Source: Leuctra nigra
Taxonomy: Eukaryota > Arthropoda > Insecta > Plecoptera > Leuctridae
NCBI GenBank assembly: GCA_934045905.1
Contig: OW203768.1
Span: 15,404,316-15,468,315, forward strand
Length of the DNA: 64,000 bases
Direction: 5' to 3'
Numbering within the stretch: position 1 is the first letter of the stretch; each line of letters begins with the position of its first letter. A program made the position numbers and the translations under genes. Shown in pieces: positions 57,750 through 64,000 of this stretch. Under the pieces are notes generated by a model. It had not been told where the DNA came from and ran no database searches. It worked only from the letters and a program-made list of their open reading frames with translations.

Positions 57750-58950
57750 TTGAATGTTGAAAGTGTTCACGAATTTATAATAGTTTACTATTATTGGGGT
57801 TCACTGAGCACTTACGCACTTGAAAATTCACACACTTGTTTACTGAGTTTACACTATTTTACTTACTATTTTATATTGTCGGACTCTATATTTTTAACTA
57901 CGTATTAAATTTAATTTTGAACGGAGCGCCAAAAATCAGGTCGCTTCTGATTTAGGGGTAGCTCCATTATTCCCCTTATGGCTAGTCCAAAGAATCCACC
58001 AGAGGTCAGTCGTGTTCCTTATTTTCTCGAATACATTCGTCCTAAGCGTTGTTTGCTTGTTATAATAACTATACTTTATGGAGCTTTGAATAATATTTTA
58101 TAACTTCATAATGTGAAGCAATTTTACAAATTTTGTTACACTACTTTCTATTTCAATGGTGTGTGCATTACCACTAACAAAACGTTGATCGTAACTCATG
58201 TTTAATTCTGTTGTGGACACTCTTACATATCTTGGCACCTAATGCCCACATTTTAAATAATTGTGCTAAGGCCCAGATTAACTATATTAATGATGTAAGT
58301 AATGAATAATAATCATTAAGACATTAACCGAGGACTTCATTTGATATTTCCATGGCAATAAATTCTTATTTGTTGTTGAGGGACTCTTAATCAAAGATTG
58401 GTAAACCATGTCCTAATAAATAACTAATTATTTAACTAATAACTAACTATATCTAATATTATTAACAATAGAACTGAGTTGTACAGTTACGTCAATGAAG
58501 GTCTGGTAGATGAAGGGCTTAGAGCTGGTGCATGAAGCAGCGAAGATCTCAAGGAATAACAGACGGCATACAGGAGTCCCCGTTGAGTGAAGTAGGGGGA
58601 AGCTGCGTCGAGAATTCGAGCAGAATGATCCACCTATAACATAAAATAAACCAAAGCTTTAAAGAAGTAAGGGAATGTATTAGAAACAGATACGTACTAA
58701 CTAAACAATTGGATAATGGTAGATGAATAACTCCACACAACTAAAATTTAAATTAAGGTCACTATGTGACCTTAAAAAAATCAGTTTGATTGGGATGAAA
58801 TTACTTATTAGCAATGAATTTATGTTGCAAAGCTTAGAACTGTAAACTCATAGTGCATCTGACTCGGCCCAAGACATCAGTATTTGTTAGGAGGTTACTT
58901 ACTTTAGCATCCACATGAAGGAATGAAGTGAAGTCCACTGCCAATCTTAG
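57750..58950. other. non-coding, no gene recognised
   Basis: AT-rich; short frames only. Confidence 0.45.
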
Positions 58951-59613
58951 CCCTGTTAAGAGCTGATGTTGAAGACTTGAAGTTGAAGAGTTGATGTTGA
59001 AGCCAGTACAGCAGTTAAAGAGCTGATGTTGAAGCCGAGCTGGTGTTGAAGCAGGGTATGTGATTTTTTTAATTTTTTTAATAAAAATAAAAAAATCGGA
59101 TTTATTTGATTTAAATTGATTTTAATTGATTTAAATCGATTTTTTTTATTAATTTGATTTAAATCAGATTTTTATTGATTAAAATCGGATTTATATTGAT
59201 TTAAATCACAAAAATAGTATATAAAAAAAATTGCAGAAGATGAATGAAATATTAGTGAAAGTACTTTATTAACATTGATTAATGTGATGTGATTATAGTA
59301 ATTAGTAATTACAAAATCTTAAAACTTCATCAACTTGGTTAGGAACTTTAGTAGTTTTCTATCGAATAAAACACAAAATAGTTCTTTGGCATTAATATGA
59401 ATCATATATTAGGAATCTATTTAAAATTCTATTAAGTCCATCATTCCATCAAGTTGATAAAGTAGTTTCGAAATGACGCGTCATTTTCAAATTCCTTTGA
59501 TATGGAAGATATAAAAAAACTTGATTTAAATCAACGATTTTAATTTAAAAAATCATTTGATTTAAATCTGATTTAAATCAATGATTTAAATCATTTAATT
59601 TAAATCATATATA

Positions 59614-61034
59614 CAGGGGTGTAGTCGGGCCAGGGCGCACCAGGGCGACGCCCTGGTACTACTTTTTGAGCTAGGGCGGCGCCCTGGCTCTCAGTTTACT
59701 AATAAGCCAGGGCAAAGCAACTTTTTTGTATAATCAAAATCAATGTTATAATAAAGACAATAAATATTCCAAATCATTTGGATAAAGAAATTGTACTTCA
59801 ATTTCTGTGGCGTAATTTTCCTACAAAATTAAATGATGCACTCCTCTGTTTTTATGCTCAGTTTCATATTAAATCTTCGTGAGAATATTAAAAAGAAAAA
59901 TCACTTTTTGAATTACTTTCTGAATTTTCTTTCAATAATGCCGCTGAGCTGTGCTTCTGAAAAAAAATTATGATTTACACTACTGTGTCCCTTCATTAAA
60001 TAGTAGTCAGAGACATTTTATTCATGTTAAAGAGAGAAGAAAATCAAAAAATTCGCTGCGCCGCGTTTTCCAGGTAAAATTTTTACCAACCCTTCAATAA
60101 ATATTAATCCAAGTCATTTTAATCATGTTTTAGAGAGAAGAATATTAAAAAATTCGCTGCGCGGCTTTTTTAAACTTGTGACAAAATTGAATGATTTTTA
60201 TTTTATTATTATTATTAAGTCTATATTCTCAACAGAGCCAGGCTCCACTAGTGAGAATGTAATATAGAGAAGGGAGGAGAGGAAACCCGGTACCGGCATG
60301 TAGCCTACTCCTGACGAAAGATACCAAGGGGACCAACGGCTTAACGTCCCTTCCGAAGGACGGTGTAACATTCACAGCATGAGCCTCCACAACCCACGCC
60401 GTCGAGAGACTGATAACAGGTGGAGGGAGGTCGTCACACTAACCCCCACACACCCCAGTCTCTCTGGCCCAACGGCAGCAACCTGGCAAGGCAGAGTTGA
60501 ATGGTCACCCATCCAACCGCTGACCGCACTCAATGTTGCTTAACCTCGGTGATCTAACGAGAACCGAGGTATCCAACACACCAGCCGTTGGGATTAAGGT
60601 TACTGTCATTCAATAAAATATTAAACGCACTTAGGTCATTTTAATCATGCGGTAGGAAGATGAAAATAAATATTTCGCTATGCGACTTTTTTCAAGGTAA
60701 AATTCTGACAAAATTCAAATGTTTTATACTATTTTGTTATTCTTCATATTATTATGCATCAAAAACAGTTTATACCTTTCATTGAGGGCTATACTTCGCA
60801 GCTGTTATGTTAAAGTTTGTGCGAAAATAAACTATTCAGATTTCTGTTTTCCTTCAATTATTTTCATACTCCAAAATCATTTTAAGCCATTCTTTGAGTG
60901 CTGACTTTCAAAAAATTCGCTGCGCGGCATTTTTCTGGGGGGCAAGCCCCCCAGACCCCCCTTTCGAGACGAAATGGATGTTCAAACCTGGCATAGACCG
61001 TCCTGGTACTATTATTTTTAGGACTACACCCCTG
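59614..61034. mobile_element. inner hAT-type element nested in the outer one
   Basis: Terminal repeats CAGGGGTGTAGTC and GACTACACCCCTG with exact 8-bp target duplications CATATATA (59606-59613, 61035-61042). Subterminal GCCAGGGCG/CGCCCTGG strings and four interior copies of AAAATTCGCTGCGC (near 60045, 60155, 60665 as a variant and 60913) are visible. Contains a 5S-derived SINE. No transposase. Confidence 0.88.
60195..60593 (-). mobile_element. 5S rRNA-derived SINE (SINE3 type)
   Basis: On the - strand, starting about 60593: CCAACGGCTGGTGTGTTGGA then TACCTCGGTTCTCGTTAGATC / ACCGAGGTTAAGCAACATTG / GCGGTTGGATGGGTGACC, clearly parallel to insect 5S rRNA (AACGACC..., CATCGGTTCTCGTCCGATCA, CGAAATTAAGCAGC, GATGGGGGACC). 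It contains the internal Pol III control region. The body has CCGTCCTTCGGAAGGGACGT / TAAGCCGTTGGTCCC and the 3' tail is (TAA)n at 60195-60206. Confidence 0.88.
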
Positions 61035-61562
61035 CATATATACCCTGTGTTGAAGCCAGTACAGCAGTTGAAGAGCTGATGTTGAAGCCAGTATGGCAGT
61101 TGAAGAGCTGATGTTGAAGCCGAGCTGGTGTTGAAGCCAGTACAGCAGTTGAAGAGCTGATGTTGAAGCCAGTACAGCAGTTGAAGAGCTGATGTTGAAG
61201 CCGAGCTGGTGTTGAAGCCAGTACAGCAGTTGAAGAGCTGATGTTGAAGCCAGTACAGCAGTTGAAGAGCTGATGTTGTAGCCGAGCTGGTGTTGAAGCC
61301 AGTACAGCAGTTGAAGAGCTGATGTTGAAGCCGAGCTGATGTTGAAGCCAGTACAGCAGTTGAAGAGCTGATGTTGAAGCCAGTATGGTTGAAGCGCCAC
61401 ATGTAGAGCACATGAACTCTAGTGTTTGTCACAGAAAAGTCAGCCTGAAACAACAATAAAATCATTACCATCAAATTAAATTTGATGTGAAGCTATATAA
61501 AACATTGAATGTGATAGAAGGAACATTAAGAAACATGTAGCAACACACCTCACCGGCAGTTA

Positions 61563-61836
61563 TCACTGGGGCAGAATCTGTAGTGCGCGCTCTCCCATAG
61601 CCGTGCAGTGCGCAAGTACCATTGTGCGCACCGCCCCCCTGTGCTCCTCTGGCAGCGTTCTCGCAGCAGCGATCAGCAGTCGACCGAACCAGACGTTCTG
61701 ACGGAACCGTGTCGCTGACTCGCTCATGAGGCGCAGCAGTTTCAATGTCGTGCGACGTTCCAGTGACTCGTTCAGGAGGGGAGTCAGTAGGGGGAGGTGC
61801 ACGCGATGGAGGGATGCTATGTCCTTGAGGGCAAGC
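61563..61836 (-). CDS. helical-repeat gene, terminal exon
   Basis: Completes TG|G (Trp), continues LALKDIASLHRVHLPLLTP, then RFRQNVWFGRLLIAAARTLP and ends ILPQ with TGA at 61565-61563. The minisatellite lies about 160 bp downstream. No AATAAA was found on this strand nearby. Confidence 0.7.
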
Positions 61837-63246
61837 CTGGAAACAGAAACCGTTTGTATCGACCATGAAAATACGAGTTAATTGATGGTCCATACGTTGC
61901 TTATGCGTAACAAACAAGGCAGTAAAGATTAACCAGAGAGCCTTATATTTGTTCAGTAAATAATACTTCTTGTTCTTGAACATCCTTCTGTACCAAAAAA
62001 AAACTTGGTTTCAAACTCACCAGCCGAGGGTGTTCTTGTCATCGTCGTCGTGCACCAGGCTGACCAGCTGCTCCAAGATGAGGGCGTAATGGATGTGGCT
62101 GGGGGCGGAGACTATGAGTCGTGGGAGGAGCTCCGAGCACGCGGTGCGAGGGAATGCGGAGACGTAGCTTGTGAGCGCGCACTCGAGGCAGCGTGAGACC
62201 ACGCCATTGATGTTCACAAGCTGCGGGTAATCAGTGATGTTAGTCAAACTCAGGCTGGATTAGAGATGTTAAATTACCAGTAGGTAGATAATTTAACATA
62301 ATGAATAGTAAAGTAGTAGGTAGGTACCTAATCACTATTCATCTCTAAATAAAATCTGTTATACGCTATGCAGCATCATTACCTATACATTTATAGGTAG
62401 TACTACAAAGAGCAACGTGATGTGGAACTTCAAAATGATGAAGTTTTGTTTTTTCCAATGATCACAAATTTAAAAGCTATGTACACCCAACAAATCATAA
62501 AACGATATTTGAACAAAACAGATTGGCAAAAGCTAAAGGTTACTCAAAAGCTAAAGCTGGTCAGGTTACTAGACAATCAATCCTTGTTATTGTCAATGAA
62601 ATCAGAGCTCACCTACTAGAGGTAGATGACGAGTTAGCATAGACTTCATCGGATGATGCCATCACATTTTTTTCAGGCAATCCATTTCTTTCAAACACCG
62701 TTTTATGATTGGTCGAGTGTACCTACCTACATTGATAATTTTAAGATCGTAAAATCGTATTCCCTTTACCTACATATTAAACAACCTACAAAAGAAATCC
62801 AAGCAAGTGCATTTTCCATAATTTATAATTAAAATAATGTCTTAATAAATACATTTTAGTCCCCCATCCTAAAATCTCCTTTAAACAATTTGTAGAAAGA
62901 TGCAAGACATTTTGCAGTCAATTCAAATAAAAGAATACGATGAAATCAAAATCAACAAGTTACAATAAAATAACTTGTCAACTAGAAAATAATTATTGAT
63001 CTAGGAATCTTTGTTTCCGTTGAGAGAATCATGAACATACCCTGGACTGCAGAAGCAGCGTAGCAACGTGCGAGACGAACTTGTCCTGATCGGTTGGTTG
63101 CAGTTGACACAACCGCTCAACGACTTTCCACATCATCTGTTCGCTCATCGCATCAAACATGCGAGCAAGCTCCTTTCTGCTCATCGCATTCGTCTCGGTG
63201 TACAAACTGCCGTTATCCAGTTTTTTAACCAAATCCGGCTCATTCT
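61563..63246 (-). CDS. C-terminal part of an unidentified helical-repeat protein (3 exons)
   Basis: Three exons in transcript order with consensus splice sites and matching phases: 63246-63041 (acceptor TTCTTGCAG, donor GTATGT, phase 0 out), 62220-62021 (acceptor ACCCGCAG, donor GTGAGT, phase 2 out) and 61836-61563 (acceptor GTTTCCAG, stop TGA). The ~226 residues include MFDAMSEQMMWKVVERLCQL, LVNINGVVSRCLECALTSYV, ELLPRLIVSAPSHIHYALIL, LHRVHLPLLTPLLNESLERR and HCTAMGERALQILPQ at the C terminus. Leu-rich amphipathic helices suggest HEAT/ARM-like repeats. A FANCE-like C-terminal domain crossed my mind but I cannot support it. The 5' exons lie beyond 63.95 kb or off the window; a hAT element sits in the intron. 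Confidence 0.72.
62021..62220 (-). CDS. helical-repeat gene, middle exon
   Basis: 200 nt. Starts LVNINGVVSRCLECAL, ends with the acidic run VHDDDDKNTLG and 2 nt of a Trp codon completed by the last exon. Confidence 0.72.
62250..63026. other. intron of the helical-repeat gene
   Basis: AT-rich intron sequence holding MITE family B copy 4; nothing else recognised. Confidence 0.5.
62481..62722. mobile_element. MITE family B, copy 4 (reverse orientation)
   Basis: ATAAAACGATATTTGAACAAA on the left and TTTCAAACACCGTTTTATGATTGG on the right are diverged terminal repeats. The body is the reverse complement of the other copies (AATCCTTGTTATTGTCAATG, AAATCAGAGCTCACCT). Confidence 0.72.
63041..63246 (-). 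CDS. helical-repeat gene, first visible exon
   Basis: 206 nt. Reads NEPDLVKKLDNGSLYTETNA, MSRKELARMFDAMSEQMMWK and VVERLCQLQPTDQDKFVSHV to LLLQSR at the donor GTATGT. The first codon is completed by 1 nt from an upstream exon. Confidence 0.72.
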
Positions 63247-63273
63247 CTGCAAGAACAAGTATTAAACATCAGT

Positions 63274-63936
63274 CAGGGGCGGATCTAGCCTCTTGTCATG
63301 GAGGGGGGGATTTTGGAAAATATGAAGAGGATCTAGTGGTATCCCCAGCCACGGGCGTCCGCAGAATTTTTTGCCAGGGGGCGGAGGTAATGCAAGGAAA
63401 ACAATTGTCCCACGGGCCAAGGGGGGTCCCTAGTTTTGGACACTTTGAATCAAATTTTGAGACATTATGAGGTGTATTTTGTTGAACAATTCATTATTTT
63501 TAAGCTTGGACACTTTGGGGTAGTGCCCCCACCTTACCCCGGCAGGGTATTTTTTGGGTTGTTGACACTTCGAAATTAATTTTCTGAGTTTTTTGTTTAG
63601 AAAATGAAACTATACGTAAATAACACCACCAAATTTGTATGCTATCCTGACATCCTTGCCCCCCCCCCCCCCAGTCACCCCTGTGGAAGCCCATGCTTTC
63701 ATCCGCCAAAGGCCTATCGCCGAAGGCAATTTTTTTCGAAATATTGAAAAAACATTTAGTTTTAAGGCACTTTTAGAGCAAAGATTAAACTTTGCCAAAA
63801 GACAAGCCATGATTACGATATTTTTGTAAATTTGACGAAATGAAAAATCAACCTGCTGATCTTAATAGAAGGTGGAGGAGGAATCATGGGGGGGGGGGGC
63901 GATCGCCCCTTCCGCCCCTCCTTGGATCCGCCCCTG
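63274..63936. mobile_element. hAT-type non-autonomous element, 663 bp
   Basis: Ends CAGGGGCGGATCTAG and GGATCCGCCCCTG. Exact 8-bp target duplications ACATCAGT at 63266-63273 and 63937-63944. The interior is G/C-run rich (GGAGGGGGGGATT, C-run at 63660, G-run at 63889) and non-coding. Lies 28 bp upstream of the first visible exon of the helical-repeat gene. Confidence 0.9.
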
Positions 63937-64000
63937 ACATCAGTGCAATGGTTAACAAAGCTGTGCCAGCCATGGGGGACTTAGATTTAATCTATGATGG

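Larger units (their letters stand above)
59052..61047. mobile_element. outer hAT-type element inserted in minisatellite
   Basis: Left end CAGGGTATGTGATTT and right end AAATCATATATACCCTG are imperfect inverted termini. Exact 8-bp target duplications TGTTGAAG lie at 59044-59051 and 61048-61055. Its own DNA (about 570 bp) is full of GATTTAAATC-type subterminal palindromes. The rest is the second hAT element nested at 59614. No transposase frame. Confidence 0.86.
58955..61400. repeat. minisatellite (32+32+17 bp higher-order unit) split by a transposon
   Basis: Left part 58955-59051 and right part 61048-61400. The basic unit, TTGAAGCCAGTACAGCAGTT / GAAGAGCTGATG (32 bp), alternates with TTGAAGCCGAGCTGGTG (17 bp) to give an 81-bp higher-order repeat (TACAGCAG at 61141 and 61222). 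Removing 59052-61047 and one copy of TGTTGAAG restores an uninterrupted unit, which proves the insertion. Confidence 0.92.

Noticed and set aside
60195..60593. A functional 5S rRNA gene
   Set aside because: The 5S-like part is diverged and truncated and continues into a SINE body with a TAA-repeat tail.
61440..61983. 170-codon - strand frame overlapping the terminal exon of the helical-repeat gene
   Set aside because: It is a shadow frame; the splice-consistent frame ends at TGA 61563-61565 and continues the helical pattern of the upstream exons.

Overview
The window is arthropod nuclear DNA, most likely insect. It is AT-rich, repeat-dense and intron-rich, with GT-AG introns of up to roughly 12 kb, AATAAA-type polyadenylation and no operons. 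One gene is clear: daughterless (da), the class I bHLH E-protein (orthologous to vertebrate TCF3/TCF4/TCF12). It lies on the + strand from about 25.9 to 51.8 kb. Its exons were assembled by hand from splice sites and reading phase. The conserved pieces appear in family order: a TSPK/DSPRY segment, [51 protein letters not shown], the basic region, helix-loop-helix, [18 protein letters not shown] and a short C-terminal tail.

The most interesting feature is the architecture of the DNA-binding domain. Both exons encoding the bHLH are duplicated. Two 81-nt exons (46487..46567, 48336..48416) encode alternative acidic plus basic regions. Two 146-nt exons (49441..49586, 49630..49775) encode alternative helix-loop-helix cores and are only 43 nt apart. 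That spacing and a frameshift on joint inclusion should make the second pair mutually exclusive. Four bHLH combinations are possible, reminiscent of the E12/E47 switch in vertebrate TCF3. A bistable hairpin lies just upstream of the first 81-nt exon. A 63-nt in-frame exon (43716..43778) repeats the RLDDAI motif of the following exon, and an internal ATG exon (38223..38294) gives a short-isoform start like TCF4-A/HEBAlt.

Region 1-25.8 kb has no convincing gene. It holds a degenerate minisatellite (1-900), a 144/157-bp satellite (4.5-5.6 kb), tRNA-derived SINE copies, several inverted-repeat MITEs and poly-C/poly-G runs. The first da intron (26.4-38.2 kb) contains a 90-bp tandem array, a 138-bp satellite of about 1.9 kb with a perfect 15-nt palindrome in every unit, two copies of a foldback MITE and a 31-bp minisatellite next to the internal ATG exon.

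Region 51.8-64 kb is transposon-rich. Four hAT-type elements carry CAGGG(G) termini and exact 8-bp target duplications. One contains a jockey-type LINE fragment. Another is nested inside a third and itself contains a 5S-rRNA-derived SINE, and the whole stack sits inside an 81-bp higher-order minisatellite. At 61.6-63.2 kb three phase-consistent exons on the - strand encode the C-terminal ~226 residues of a helical-repeat protein that I could not identify; its 5' part runs out of the window.
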